From JAZOXB01 sp040096185 (lineage in GTDB: Bacteria > Bacillota > Clostridia > Oscillospirales > Oscillospiraceae), in assembly GCF_040096185.1 (NCBI RefSeq), contig NZ_JBBMFF010000244.1:1-64000 (forward strand): 64,000 nt of DNA. The letters run 5' to 3'. How positions within the stretch are numbered: the first letter of the stretch is position 1; the number at the start of each line of letters is the position of its first letter. Below, in pieces: positions 32,403 to 41,323 of the stretch. Under the pieces are notes generated by a model, which had not been told where the DNA came from, ran no database searches, and saw nothing but the letters and a program-made list of their open reading frames with translations. Made by a program: the position numbers and the translations under genes.

Positions 32403-34253
32403 TTAGGCGGCAAAGCCGGGCCGCACACCAGCACAGTAATTGGCATAGTCACTGTTGCCGGTGCCATCCGCGACGACATACTGGAAATTACCGCTGCTGT
32501 TGTAATTAGGGGATCGAAGCCACCACCACACCGCCGTGGACACGGCGGAATGATTATAGGCTACTCTACTATTACCGGCTTTGTAGTAATCGTATTGTGC
32601 CTGATAATTCTGTTCATAGCTATTTGCATAGCTTCTTGTTCCGAACACTTCAAATTCAGCAAGCAAGAACAAGTAATCGGTGGTGGCCGTTACATAAGTC
32701 TGAACATTGCCGCCACCGTTGGCGGTATTATCGGTGTACTTGGTCACGGGTTGCATAACCGCCCTCAAATCGGCGGGAAGCGCCGCCATCAAGCTATTCG
32801 CCAACGGGCTTGTGGGGGTGTTACTGTTGCCCAATACAGTTTTTCTCATGTGTGAAGCGTTCCAACCGCCGCTGTTCGTCTGACTGGTATTCATGCGGAA
32901 ACCATCACCGGTGTTGTTATAATTGCTATCACACAAAGCAACTGCCGTGGAACCGATCTTCCCGATCTGGAAGTGAATCTTGTTCGCACCTTCCTTGGCG
33001 GAATTGTGGTTGAAGCCCAAAATAAAGGCGTTCACGGTCAAGTTGCTGAAAGTGTAATTCCTCACGGTGCCATTCAGAACGATGGATTTCACATCACCAA
33101 CGGCCCAATAGTTGGCCCCCAAACCTGCGGAACTGACTTCCCGGATGGTTGCCCAACTGTTATCGTTCAGAACCTTGGTGGGCAATGTCACTTCAACGGA
33201 ACAGGTCTTATTGGCCGGGGCCGTGTGGTTGGTGCCAGCGGCCACGCTGACGGTGATTGTGGCGCTTCCTTTGGCCTTTGCGGTAACAGTTACCACCGAA
33301 CCGGAAACACTCACAGAAGCCACCGTGGGGGCGCTGGAAGTGGCCGTAATCTTACCATCACCCGCCCTTGTCACGGTGATGGTGTCCGTGGTCTTTGCGG
33401 CGGTCAGTTTGATGGAAGTCTTATTCAAAGACAAACTACCAGCGGCCTTGGCAATGCTCCAAGCAACCGTTTTGGCCCCGGTGCTTCCATCAGCCCACTT
33501 GTAGTTCGTTTTCGGCGTGAAGGTGGCATTGTAGGAACCAGCGTTCGTGCCGCTGGTAGTTCCTCCAAGCGTCATTTTCCCGCTGTCATAGTTGTTCCAA
33601 GCGGGGCTTTGGGCCGAACCGGTATAAGTAAGGCTGTTGCTCTGCGTGGGGATCGTCATGGTGGCGGCGTTGATCGTCCAAGTCACTTCCTTGGCGGTCT
33701 GCGTACCGTCTGCCCACTTATACTTCCCTTTAGGGGTGAAAGTGGCCGTGTAGGTTCCAGCATTGGTGCCGGTAGTCACGCCGCCCAAGGTCAGCGCATC
33801 GGGGTTATAAGCGTTCCAAGAAGGGCTTTGGGCCTGTCCGTTATAGGTCAGGGTGCCATTCTGCGAAGGAAGAACATTGATGGTATAGACGATACCGGAC
33901 ACAGCATCCAAGGCCGCATTTGCGGCATCCTGTGCGTTCTGTGCGGCTTCCACACAGGTTCCGATCTGGTTCAACAGATACGGGTGGGCGGTCTGATCAA
34001 GGTTGTGTTCGCTCACCTTGTTTTGGGCCGTACCTTTGGGATCATAGTTCATGCTGGGAAGCTGTTCGGCGGGAACCTTACCATCCACCAGATCAGCCTT
34101 CCCGGATTGACCTTTCTGAAGGGCTTCAACGGCATCCGCATTGGCCTTCATTTGGGTATCAATCTTATCCATGTTTTCATTCTGAACCCCTACATCATAA
34201 AATTCAGATTCAAGGGGTTTAGTCAGCTTGTAGTTGGTTGTTTTATTCGCCAT
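32403..34253 (-). CDS. DGR target: tail adhesin with variable C-type-lectin-like end
   Basis: A 616-residue phage surface protein. Residues 1-115 are a tail-attachment region with a coiled coil. Residues about 120-200 and 200-275 are two similar MBG/YDG-like beta repeats (LTYNGQAQSPSWNAYN and LTYTGSAQSPAWNNYD, each ending with KYKWADG). Residues 275-360 form a BIG2-type Ig domain (SLSLNKTSIKLTAAK). The C-terminal 250 residues are a DUF6273/FGE-like C-type lectin fold ending AVWWWLRSPNYN to GVRPGFAA. Eleven exposed positions (586-603) have been rewritten from the template. It probably binds the host receptor and lets the phage change host range. The start overlaps the YmfQ-like gene by 11 bases. 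Confidence 0.93.
   Translation of the reverse strand: MANKTTNYKLTKPLESEFYDVGVQNENMDKIDTQMKANADAVEALQKGQSGKADLVDGKVPAEQLPSMNYDPKGTAQNKVSEHNLDQTAHPYLLNQIGTCVEAAQNAQDAANAALDAVSGIVYTINVLPSQNGTLTYNGQAQSPSWNAYNPDALTLGGVTTGTNAGTYTATFTPKGKYKWADGTQTAKEVTWTINAATMTIPTQSNSLTYTGSAQSPAWNNYDSGKMTLGGTTSGTNAGSYNATFTPKTNYKWADGSTGAKTVAWSIAKAAGSLSLNKTSIKLTAAKTTDTITVTRAGDGKITATSSAPTVASVSVSGSVVTVTAKAKGSATITVSVAAGTNHTAPANKTCSVEVTLPTKVLNDNSWATIREVSSAGLGANYWAVGDVKSIVLNGTVRNYTFSNLTVNAFILGFNHNSAKEGANKIHFQIGKIGSTAVALCDSNYNNTGDGFRMNTSQTNSGGWNASHMRKTVLGNSNTPTSPLANSLMAALPADLRAVMQPVTKYTDNTANGGGNVQTYVTATTDYLFLLAEFEVFGTRSYANSYEQNYQAQYDYYKAGNSRVAYNHSAVSTAVWWWLRSPNYNSSGNFQYVVADGTGNSDYANYCAGVRPGFAA
32412..32535 (-). repeat. DGR variable repeat (VR) at the 3' end of the target gene
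   Basis: 124 bp encoding residues 574-614 of the adhesin. Against TR, changes lie at codons 586, 587, 588, 592, 594, 595, 598, 599, 601, 602 and 603, all A to G, T or C. There is also a silent A to C in codon 613 and one silent non-adenine change in codon 580. The last 34 bases before codon 613 (GCC AAT TAC ... CCC) are identical and serve as the initiation of mutagenic homology (IMH). Confidence 0.96.
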
Positions 34254-34794
34254 TCTTCAAAACCTCGTTTCTCAACTGATTATGGGTATAGGCGGCAAGC
34301 TGGGCATGGGTGAACCGCCCAAGTTCCGCATGGGTGTTATAAAGCTGAAGCAAGGTCACAACCATGTTTTGGGGAACAACCCGGTTCAGCAAAGATTCAA
34401 CATCATTGAAGTTGTTCTTTGCGGCCAACCCGATTTTCACAAGAAGCTGATAGGTGCCTTCTTCCACATCAGCGGAATAGTTACCCTTCCCGCACAGCGT
34501 TTCAAGGATGTTCCGAAGCTGGGGCAAGGTGTACGGAAGTTCTTCATTGATCCGGGTCAGAATACGGAACCGGCGATCTTCAAGGCTGTCTGTTCCTTTG
34601 GGCGTAATTCCCAAAATCTTTTCCCATCGGGAAAGGCCCATGTTTCCAGCGGTGGGAATGAACTGGTTATCAAGAAGATCATCCGTGGTGTTCCACGCCT
34701 TTTCAATTTCCGGCTGTTCGCTCCCCATGATCCCCTGAAACTCCGCATAATCACGAATGACATAGGGAAGATAATCAATCAGTTTGCGTTCCAT
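34243..34794 (-). CDS. YmfQ-like baseplate protein (DUF2313)
   Basis: 183 residues. The N-terminal pattern LIDYLPYVIRDYAEFQGIMGSEQPEIEKAW and LSRWEKILGITPKGTDSLEDRRFRIL match the DUF2313/YmfQ family, which follows the gpJ-type baseplate wedge in contractile phages (position of Mu gp48 or XkdU). The last residues contain short H-A-Q-L repeats (THAELGRFTHAQLAAYTHNQL). It links baseplate and fibre. Confidence 0.85.
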   Translation of the reverse strand: MERKLIDYLPYVIRDYAEFQGIMGSEQPEIEKAWNTTDDLLDNQFIPTAGNMGLSRWEKILGITPKGTDSLEDRRFRILTRINEELPYTLPQLRNILETLCGKGNYSADVEEGTYQLLVKIGLAAKNNFNDVESLLNRVVPQNMVVTLLQLYNTHAELGRFTHAQLAAYTHNQLRNEVLKNGE

Positions 34795-34807
34795 GCTCCC
34801 GCCCCCC

Positions 34808-36040
34808 TTATCCGTTGATCACGATGGTTCCCGGCTCAATGGTTCCCAAAACCGGGATGTGGTCAAGGGTCAGGGTACAGTTCGCCGCTTCACCGTTGAT
34901 CTTGGTGTTGGCAATATCCAGAATACCGGTGATTCCCAACAGGCGGCTTTCCACCTGACTGATACGAACCACAAGGGCTTCATTCTGGTCTGCCCAACTT
35001 TGGGCCAGTTCCAAGAAGTAACCGTTGATTGCTTCCGTGACATAGGCGGAAACATCATCCCAACTCCATTCCCGCTGATAGTACAAATCGAAGGAAAGGT
35101 TGATGGTATCTTCACCCACGCCTTCAACCCTCACCACATGGCCGATGGGGGCAATGCCCACACCTTCACCGGCGTTCTGAAGTGGGTCAACTGCGGTCTG
35201 CACCTGATCCACAAGGGCTTCCGAAGGCTTCTTGAAGGAACTGTTGATGATCACCAGCTTCACGGTTCCGCCCACGGTTAGCTTGCTATTGGCTCCCGCC
35301 GCATACACGGCATTCAACCACGCCTTGATTTCCTCGGACACACCAGAAAGGCCGCTGATCCAAGTGTCGGTTCCCGTGGGCGGGATCAGCTTGGCCGGGT
35401 TCAAATCGCTGTTCCAAACCCGATATACCTTCACACCGCCCACGCCGGGAATGGCGTTCACCTTTTCCAGATAATCCGCACGGTTGCCGCCGAAGGCTTG
35501 GGCGTTCAGGCTATCCATGTAACGCTGTCTGAAAATCTCGGTATCTTCTTCATCCTCACCGGGGATCACCACGGCGGAAATGGAACAGGTTTCAAGCCCG
35601 TCCACATACTCAATGGGAATCACCGTTCCGGTGTAGTCATTACCGGCTTCACCAGCGGTTTCACAGGTGATTTCATACTTACCACTTCCACGGTCAGCCG
35701 AAACATAATAGTTCAGTTCTCCAATGGAAAAGCGGGTGTTCATGGGAAGGTGCAAGGTGGTTGGTGTAATGCTCAACTGCAACACGGCGGAGCTTGCCGG
35801 TTGCGGTTTCAGCCCCCTTTCTGCCGCCCTCAAAATGAGATAAGGGCGGGTTGCGGTGTCTGCAAAGGTTTCATTCAGCACCGTATCAAGGGCAATATAA
35901 AGATTCTGCAATTCCACGGCGGCGGGGGCATCACCGCACCAAACCAACGAACCTTCACGGGTGTCCAAATTGCCATTGATAGAAAGCGTCTTCTGAAGCA
36001 TCCGGGAAAGGATTGCTTCATAGGTCTGTGCTTCATACAT
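34808..36040 (-). CDS. Baseplate J/gp47-family wedge protein (XkdT-like)
   Basis: 410 residues. The family start MYEAQTYEAILSRMLQKT..NLDTREGSLVW and the internal motif GEDEEDTEIFRQRYMDSLNAQAFGGNRADYLE are diagnostic for baseplate J. It forms the wedge ring around the tail hub. It is in the conserved order XkdP-Q-R-S-T, all minus strand with tiny gaps. Intact. Confidence 0.93.
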   Translation of the reverse strand: MYEAQTYEAILSRMLQKTLSINGNLDTREGSLVWCGDAPAAVELQNLYIALDTVLNETFADTATRPYLILRAAERGLKPQPASSAVLQLSITPTTLHLPMNTRFSIGELNYYVSADRGSGKYEITCETAGEAGNDYTGTVIPIEYVDGLETCSISAVVIPGEDEEDTEIFRQRYMDSLNAQAFGGNRADYLEKVNAIPGVGGVKVYRVWNSDLNPAKLIPPTGTDTWISGLSGVSEEIKAWLNAVYAAGANSKLTVGGTVKLVIINSSFKKPSEALVDQVQTAVDPLQNAGEGVGIAPIGHVVRVEGVGEDTINLSFDLYYQREWSWDDVSAYVTEAINGYFLELAQSWADQNEALVVRISQVESRLLGITGILDIANTKINGEAANCTLTLDHIPVLGTIEPGTIVING

Positions 36041-36447
36041 CAGATTTCAACCCCCAATTCTGCATTGATTTCGCCAAAAATGCTGACCACCGTGAAGGTA
36101 GTCAGCACTTTCTTTTTGTTCACCGTAAATTCAAAGTTCTGAACCGCCGTGATCCTATCATCCTGAAGCAAGGCTTCACGAACCCGGCGTTCAATTTCGG
36201 GAATACAGTATTCCACATCTTTCCCGATCAGATTATGAAGTTCAACCCCATAATCCCAAGAATGGATCAACCATTCATAGCGTTCTGTGTTCAGGATCAG
36301 AAAAACCGCCTGTTCCACAGCTTGGATTTCATCAATGGTGCCGATGATGGTCAGGTTGTTGTGGTTCATCCTGAAAGTACGGCTTGGAAGGGTTTCAATG
36401 GTGAAATCCTGTTTAATATCATCCTGCACTTGCGGAATCATCATCAA
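36040..36447 (-). CDS. DUF2634 baseplate protein (XkdS-like)
   Basis: 135 residues, gp25/W-like lysozyme-fold wedge protein; RTFRMNHNNLTIIGTIDEIQAVEQAVFLILNTERYEWLIHSWDYGVEL is typical of XkdS. It joins the baseplate wedge to the sheath. Its stop meets the start of the XkdT-like gene (TGATG). Confidence 0.88.
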   Translation of the reverse strand: MMMIPQVQDDIKQDFTIETLPSRTFRMNHNNLTIIGTIDEIQAVEQAVFLILNTERYEWLIHSWDYGVELHNLIGKDVEYCIPEIERRVREALLQDDRITAVQNFEFTVNKKKVLTTFTVVSIFGEINAELGVEI

Positions 36448-36833
36448 GCCCCCTTTACTCGGTCAATAACCACGAATTTCTTTCCTTGCTGAACCCGGAT
36501 CAGAAGCACCTTTTCACCGACCTTCAAAGCGTTGTGAACCTTGAAGGTTTTCTTGCCAACATAGGCGTGTTTGTGGGCTTCATAAGCCGCCGCACCGGAA
36601 CCACCGCCTTTGTCCTCGGTGCTGTGGTTCACCGTCATATCAACTTCAAAATCAGTCACATTCCGGGTCAGGATCAGCATTTTGGAAGTGTAGATGGATT
36701 TCTGATCCACCTGAATTTTCAAGGGTGAAGCGGAAAGGACAGTTCCAAACAGGATGTTCACCGGTTTCCCGGCTTCCACAGCTTCCACCGCCGCCCGTTT
36801 TACCACTTCAACAGGATTAGGCAATAAATTCAC
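36444..36833 (-). CDS. DUF2577 baseplate protein (XkdR-like)
   Basis: 129 residues; NILFGTVLSASPLKIQVDQK and KVGEKVLLIRVQQGKKFVVIDRV mark the DUF2577 family (OB-like). GTG start within the end of the XkdQ-like gene. It acts in the baseplate hub. Confidence 0.85.
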   Translation of the reverse strand: MNLLPNPVEVVKRAAVEAVEAGKPVNILFGTVLSASPLKIQVDQKSIYTSKMLILTRNVTDFEVDMTVNHSTEDKGGGSGAAAYEAHKHAYVGKKTFKVHNALKVGEKVLLIRVQQGKKFVVIDRVKGA

Positions 36834-37776
36834 CCCCGATCAGGTCAAGTTCCATCATGTGTTCATCACCCCTGAAGGTATGGGTGACTTTGTTCACCAC
36901 CATGTAATTGTTGGTGACAATATCGCCAAGGTTCAGGGCCACCACCACGGCGCTTCCAGCACGAACCCGCACATCACCGAAAGCGTTCTGAATGGTCAGC
37001 TTGCGGGTTTTCTGATCGTACAGCTTCAACAGGGCATCCGCCTTGGCGGAAGCGCCCGTTTTGGTCTGAACTTCTTCAAAATACTGAAGAACACCCCATT
37101 GGTTCATTTTCGCCCCGTCCTGTGCAATGAACAATTCCCGCTTACCGGTTTTTTCATCGTTATAGGCCAGCTTGATCTTGTTATAGGTCTGTTCATCAAT
37201 GCTGGATTCATAGCTGAAGTTTTCCCCGGTTTCTTCATCAATCAGAAGGTTCAGCTTCATGGTATTGATGTTCTTCAGGGTCAGCTTCCCGGCATCGTCA
37301 TACAGAACATAAAGCTGTTTGGTATTCATCAGGGTTTCATCAAGGGCGCTCTGGATCATATCAAACAGGGTTTGGTTTTCTTCCACGATGGTTTCAAGGG
37401 TATAACCGGTATCTTCCACCGTGCCAAGGTTCAACCGGAAATCTGTTGCAATGCGCTTCAGAAGGTCGGAAGCCTTCAGCCCTTCTTCCGTGATGGTGTC
37501 CTTGTTCTTCAGATAGCGCAACTGATCATAGGCCACAACATCAATGGTGCCGCCCTTGTCACGCTTTTTCTTGAACACAAACCCATAGAACATGGCGGTT
37601 CCGTTCACAGTCAGCTTCACCGGATCACCTTCAGCAAAGTTCAGCCCCGGCCCCTTGACAACGGTGAACTCTAACTTGCCGGGGGTTCCCTTGCGTTCCA
37701 AGGTCAACTTTGCGCCTTCCTCGACAACGGGGAATTGAATGGTGCTGTTATGCTGGATGAACAATTCAACTGCCAA
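36817..37776 (-). CDS. Tail hub protein, gpD/XkdQ-like
   Basis: 319 residues. The late control D/XkdQ family is recognised from the early beta region (LTLERKGTPGKLEFTVVKGPGLNFAEGDPVKLTVNGTAMFYGFVFKKKRDK) and from DQLRYLKNKDT. It caps the tube at the baseplate. TTG start (37776). It lies between the LysM protein and XkdR, as in PBSX-like phages. Confidence 0.88.
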   Translation of the reverse strand: MAVELFIQHNSTIQFPVVEEGAKLTLERKGTPGKLEFTVVKGPGLNFAEGDPVKLTVNGTAMFYGFVFKKKRDKGGTIDVVAYDQLRYLKNKDTITEEGLKASDLLKRIATDFRLNLGTVEDTGYTLETIVEENQTLFDMIQSALDETLMNTKQLYVLYDDAGKLTLKNINTMKLNLLIDEETGENFSYESSIDEQTYNKIKLAYNDEKTGKRELFIAQDGAKMNQWGVLQYFEEVQTKTGASAKADALLKLYDQKTRKLTIQNAFGDVRVRAGSAVVVALNLGDIVTNNYMVVNKVTHTFRGDEHMMELDLIGGEFIA

Positions 37777-37791
37777 ACGGAATCACCCCTT

Positions 37792-38463
37792 TCAGGAAGG
37801 CAAAGTAAGAACCTGACCGGGATAGATCAGGTTCGGGTTCTTGATTTTGTCCTTGTTCAGATTATAGATTTTCGTGTAATCGGCCCCGTTGCCCAACTGC
37901 TTCTTGGCAATGTTCCAAAGGCAATCACCAGATTTCACCGTATAGGTGGCGGCTTTCGGGGCCGTTGTGGTGGGCCGGGGTGCCGCCTTAACCGTTGCGG
38001 TGGCGGTTCCCCCGGAAGTTTTGGCCGGTTGCACGGCCACGGTCTTGGTGCCATAGGCTCTGTACTGTTTCAGGTTGATCTTCACCTTCACATCAAAGCC
38101 TTCACCGGCATCATCGGTGATTTCATAGGTTTCAAGGCCAACGGTCAAATTGGTGTAATGGAACATCCCGCCACCGGGCTTCTGCCGGTTCAGGATGAAT
38201 TGGAACGGGGTCTTGCTCACCTTCAGCCGTTCAAACAAGGATAGGTAATAGGCGGCGCTTTGCGCCCCACCGTTGCTGAAGGGATAGGACACTTGGGGAA
38301 GAACCAATTCAAAGGACACATCCGAAAGGCCAGCGGCCTTCAGAATGTTGATTTCTTCCCCGTTGATCAGGGTCATGGTCTTGTTCTGGTTATTGATCTT
38401 CACCGTCACCTTGGAAGGGGTGATGGGCATAAGCGTTCCCGCCATATACAGTTTATACGCCAT
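37792..38463 (-). CDS. LysM-domain tail protein (XkdP-like)
   Basis: 223 residues. The N-terminal 130 residues match XkdP. A Thr/Ala-rich linker and a C-terminal LysM (YTVKSGDCLWNIAKKQLGNGADYTKIYNLNKDKIKNPNLIYPGQVL) follow. LysM binds peptidoglycan and may hold the tail tip at the wall. The start overlaps the tape-measure stop. Confidence 0.9.
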   Translation of the reverse strand: MAYKLYMAGTLMPITPSKVTVKINNQNKTMTLINGEEINILKAAGLSDVSFELVLPQVSYPFSNGGAQSAAYYLSLFERLKVSKTPFQFILNRQKPGGGMFHYTNLTVGLETYEITDDAGEGFDVKVKINLKQYRAYGTKTVAVQPAKTSGGTATATVKAAPRPTTTAPKAATYTVKSGDCLWNIAKKQLGNGADYTKIYNLNKDKIKNPNLIYPGQVLTLPS

Positions 38464-40595
38464 TACTCATGCACCCCTTCTTCAGAAACTTCCAGCTTTT
38501 CAGCAAAGTCATTGGCCCAAGCATCCATGATCCCATCCAAATCAGCATCTTTGGAAATGTGGTTTTCATTGTGCTGTTCAACCTTGATTTCAGCGGTAGT
38601 GAACCGGTTGATTGCTTCACGCTCCGCAATGTCACGAAGATAGGCCAAATCTTCTTCAGCAATATCCAAGGCATCAGCGGTGGCCGCTGTGTTGTTTGCA
38701 ATATCGCCGGTGTTCCCGTAAATGCTATCAAGATCATTGCCAAGGTTGAAGGCATCCAAAGAATCAGCCCCCATAGAATCCAAGGCGGAAAAATCAAACA
38801 TACCGGAAACCTTATCGGCCACACCATCACCCCAAGCGGCACCGGAAGCAAAAGCATCAGCGGCCCAACCATCTTGGAAGGTGTCAAAGGTAGACATTCC
38901 TTCATTGAAGGCATCGGCAACGCTTTTATATTCCTCAACATTCCCATAGGCTTCAGCGGACTTGGCCGCATATTCGCTTGCTTTGCTGGTGATCCCGGAA
39001 TAGTCGAACTCAACGAAGGGCAACTTGTTCAGGGCTTCACAAATACCGGCCACAACTGTAAGGGCCGTAGAAAGAAGGTTATAAAACCATCCCTGAACAT
39101 TGGAAATGACATTATGGAAGGCGGTTCCGATATTGGAAGCACAAGCCCCCAAAGCGTTCCAGATACCCAAGGCAATATTCGCCACGGACAGGCCAAGGTT
39201 TTTGAAGAAGGAAATCACAACCATGATTCCCCCGCAAATCACACCGAAGCCGCTATTTGCAATTCCGGTGAACTTGGCAACTGCCGCACACGCCGCATAG
39301 ATAGCCGCAATGACGGCGATAATCAGAAGGATGATCCATGTAAGGGGGCAAGCCAAAAGCGCCGCATTTAGACCCTGCTGGGCTACCGTAGCGGTGAAAG
39401 TGGCTCCCGCTTCCATAGCAGTTGCCGCCGCATGAACGGCCTTGGCCGTTGCCTGAATACCCATAATGGCATTTGTCACCAGCGCCACACCGTTATAAAT
39501 CAGCATAGCGGCCACAATACCCATGATGATAGGCTGAATCCAACTCCAATTATCAACAATCACCGAAGCAACGGAAATCAGAATATCCAATAGCGAAGAA
39601 GCCACATTTGCAACCCCCGCAAGCCCATTGATCAGGGCCGTGGTAACTTGCTGGAACTTGGTGCTATTGGCAATCTGGTTGATCTTGGTCAGGATCGGGG
39701 CGAACATGGAAAGGGCTTTATTTTTCATCCCGGCCCAAATCTGCGCCCAAGTCTTGGGCATGGAATCGAACTTTGCGTTGGTTTCATCCGCCATAGCAAA
39801 CATGGCGTTCTTCACCACTTCAGCCGTTACCTTGCCTTCCTGTGCAACCGTCTTGATGGAACCTTCTGCAATCCCCATATACTTTTCAATAGCTCTTGCG
39901 ATACCCGGCGCACCGTCCAGAATGGAGTTCAGTTCTTCACCACGAAGCGCACCCGCCGCCATTGCCTGTGTAAGCTGGATCATGGCGTTGCTTTGCTCTT
40001 GGGCCGTAGCGCCGCCAATAACAAACTGCTTGTTCACCTGCTCCATGAAGGCAATGACCTGATCCATATTACCACCGAAGGCGTTACCAGCGTTCAGGCC
40101 AAGTTTCGCAACGGCGGAAGCGGTATCAAAGTAAACGGATCGGGAACGCTGGGCGGAAGCCATGATCTTCTGTTCCAACACATCCACGGAACCGCCATCA
40201 TCCACCAGCAGATTCAACCGGGCCTTGGTGCTTGCCAATTTATCCGAAATGTTCTGCACCTTATTGATCCCGACGATACCACCAGCGGCAACGGCAATTT
40301 TCTTGATGGTGGACAGAAGTCCATTGGCGGAATTGTTACCCCCACGAATGGAATTATTGAACTTTTGCTGTTCATTATTGGCGTTCCTGATATTTTCTTC
40401 AATGGCATCAAAGGCGGTTCCCGCTTTCGCCCATTCTTCACGGGCTTCCCGGATTGCCGCCGTGTCAACGGCTCTACCGGAAGCCTGTTGCATGGATTCA
40501 AAGGTGTTCAGCACAACACCCATAGCCTTGTGCATACTCTGAAGGGGGCTGGTAACACCATCATAAAGGGCAATAGCGGTTCGGATAGTTCCCAC
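38463..40595 (-). CDS. Tail tape measure protein
   Basis: About 710 residues that set tail length. The N-terminal coiled-coil half carries the tape-measure domain (MASAQRSRSVYFDTASAVAKLG, YLGE-like GEELNSILDG, PGIARAIEKYMGIAEG). The middle has several hydrophobic helices (about 340-530), usual for tape measures, and the end is acidic. GTG at 40595 (VGTIRTAIALYDG) was chosen for homology and for AAAGG 11 bases upstream; a GTG at 40607 is too close. It is short compared with long-tailed phages, so the tail is short. Confidence 0.88.
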   Translation of the reverse strand: MGTIRTAIALYDGVTSPLQSMHKAMGVVLNTFESMQQASGRAVDTAAIREAREEWAKAGTAFDAIEENIRNANNEQQKFNNSIRGGNNSANGLLSTIKKIAVAAGGIVGINKVQNISDKLASTKARLNLLVDDGGSVDVLEQKIMASAQRSRSVYFDTASAVAKLGLNAGNAFGGNMDQVIAFMEQVNKQFVIGGATAQEQSNAMIQLTQAMAAGALRGEELNSILDGAPGIARAIEKYMGIAEGSIKTVAQEGKVTAEVVKNAMFAMADETNAKFDSMPKTWAQIWAGMKNKALSMFAPILTKINQIANSTKFQQVTTALINGLAGVANVASSLLDILISVASVIVDNWSWIQPIIMGIVAAMLIYNGVALVTNAIMGIQATAKAVHAAATAMEAGATFTATVAQQGLNAALLACPLTWIILLIIAVIAAIYAACAAVAKFTGIANSGFGVICGGIMVVISFFKNLGLSVANIALGIWNALGACASNIGTAFHNVISNVQGWFYNLLSTALTVVAGICEALNKLPFVEFDYSGITSKASEYAAKSAEAYGNVEEYKSVADAFNEGMSTFDTFQDGWAADAFASGAAWGDGVADKVSGMFDFSALDSMGADSLDAFNLGNDLDSIYGNTGDIANNTAATADALDIAEEDLAYLRDIAEREAINRFTTAEIKVEQHNENHISKDADLDGIMDAWANDFAEKLEVSEEGVHE

Positions 40596-40622
40596 AGGGA
40601 TCACCACCTTTCTTGGAGAATG

Positions 40623-40651
40623 GCCGGGGCCTTAATGGTGTCGGCCCCGGC
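40623..40651 (-). promoter_or_regulatory. Strong hairpin over the stop of the chaperone extension
   Basis: GCCGGGGCC and GGCCCCGGC form a perfect 9-bp GC stem with an 11-base loop that contains the TAA stop of the frameshift extension (40632-40634). It lies just upstream of the tape-measure start and has no T-run, so a role in translation rather than termination is likely. Confidence 0.5.
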
Positions 40652-40829
40652 GCTGTTTGCGTTCAATTTCCTTCTGCTTCTTCTTTTCAGCTTCCACCCG
40701 AACATCAATGGCCGCAATGATGAAGGCCCGTTCACGGCGGGGCAAAGCATAAAAGGCGGAAGGTGTCAAATGAAGTTCGTGAAGGCAATAGTAAGCAATG
40801 TTCGCTTCACCATCACCTTCACAGATTAG
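40632..40829 (-). CDS. Tail assembly chaperone extension, reached by -1 frameshift
   Basis: Reading in the -1 frame from the slippery site gives 65 more residues (LICEGDGEANIAYYCLHE to RGRHH) with no start codon of its own. Helical and basic at the end (VEAEKKKQKEIERKQRR). The longer product (about 206 residues) would be the gpGT-type chaperone that binds the tape measure. It is missed by standard gene calling. Confidence 0.8.
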   Translation of the reverse strand, partial: LICEGDGEANIAYYCLHELHLTPSAFYALPRRERAFIIAAIDVRVEAEKKKQKEIERKQRRGRHH

Positions 40830-41251
40830 TTTTTTGCTTCATCAACCTCATCCTGCATGGTGGTATCAAAACCACACACTTCCTGAATCTTGGTCAGGTA
40901 TTCGGCATATTCGCCGGGGGTCAGCATGGTTTTCAGAAGGGCATCAGCGCCCATGACCTTGTAGCTGTCCTGAAGTTCCTTATCATTCAGATTGGGGAAC
41001 ACGGTACAAGCCACGGCCAGCTTGCCAAGGTAAAGATCATAGTCGGTTTCCTTCTGATACTGGTTCTTCTTGCCGGGAACCGGAACACGCTTGGCACAGG
41101 ACTTCCGAAGGGCTTCATCCTCAGTGCCGGTGATGGTCTTGATCTCCCAAGGAATGGGGTTGCCATCCTCACCCAAGAAGCGTTTGGAAGCAACAAACTT
41201 GATGTTCTCAACGGGAACGGCGTTTTCAGCCAAAAAAGCGGACAGGCTCAT
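40826..41251 (-). CDS. Tail assembly chaperone (XkdN-like, gpG analogue)
   Basis: 141 residues: an alpha-helical XkdN-type protein (NIKFVASKRFLGEDGNPIPWEIKTITGTEDEALRKSC, YLGKLAVACTVFPNLNDKELQ) located between tail tube and tape measure. It prepares the tape measure for tube assembly and is not in the virion in known phages. A ribosomal slip at its last codons adds 65 residues. AGGAGG is eight bases before the ATG. Confidence 0.85.
   Translation of the reverse strand: MSLSAFLAENAVPVENIKFVASKRFLGEDGNPIPWEIKTITGTEDEALRKSCAKRVPVPGKKNQYQKETDYDLYLGKLAVACTVFPNLNDKELQDSYKVMGADALLKTMLTPGEYAEYLTKIQEVCGFDTTMQDEVDEAKN
40829..40835 (-). promoter_or_regulatory. Slippery heptamer A AAA AAC
   Basis: On the minus strand the zero-frame codons GCA AAA AAC TAA place a canonical X-XXY-YYZ heptamer directly before the stop of the chaperone gene (40826). 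This is the classical set-up for programmed -1 frameshifting in tailed-phage chaperones. Confidence 0.85.
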
Positions 41252-41278
41252 TGTTTTTTCCTCCTATATTTTGATACG

Positions 41279-41316
41279 AAAAAAGGCCCCGGCCCCTACC
41301 GAAGTAAGGCCGGGGC
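41279..41316 (-). terminator. Terminator between tail tube and chaperone genes
   Basis: On the minus strand GCCCCGGCC (41308-41316) pairs with GGCCGGGGC (41286-41294), followed by a six-T run. It lies between highly expressed structural genes and the low-need chaperone and tape-measure genes, and should lower the latter. Confidence 0.8.
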
Positions 41317-41323
41317 GCTCTGC

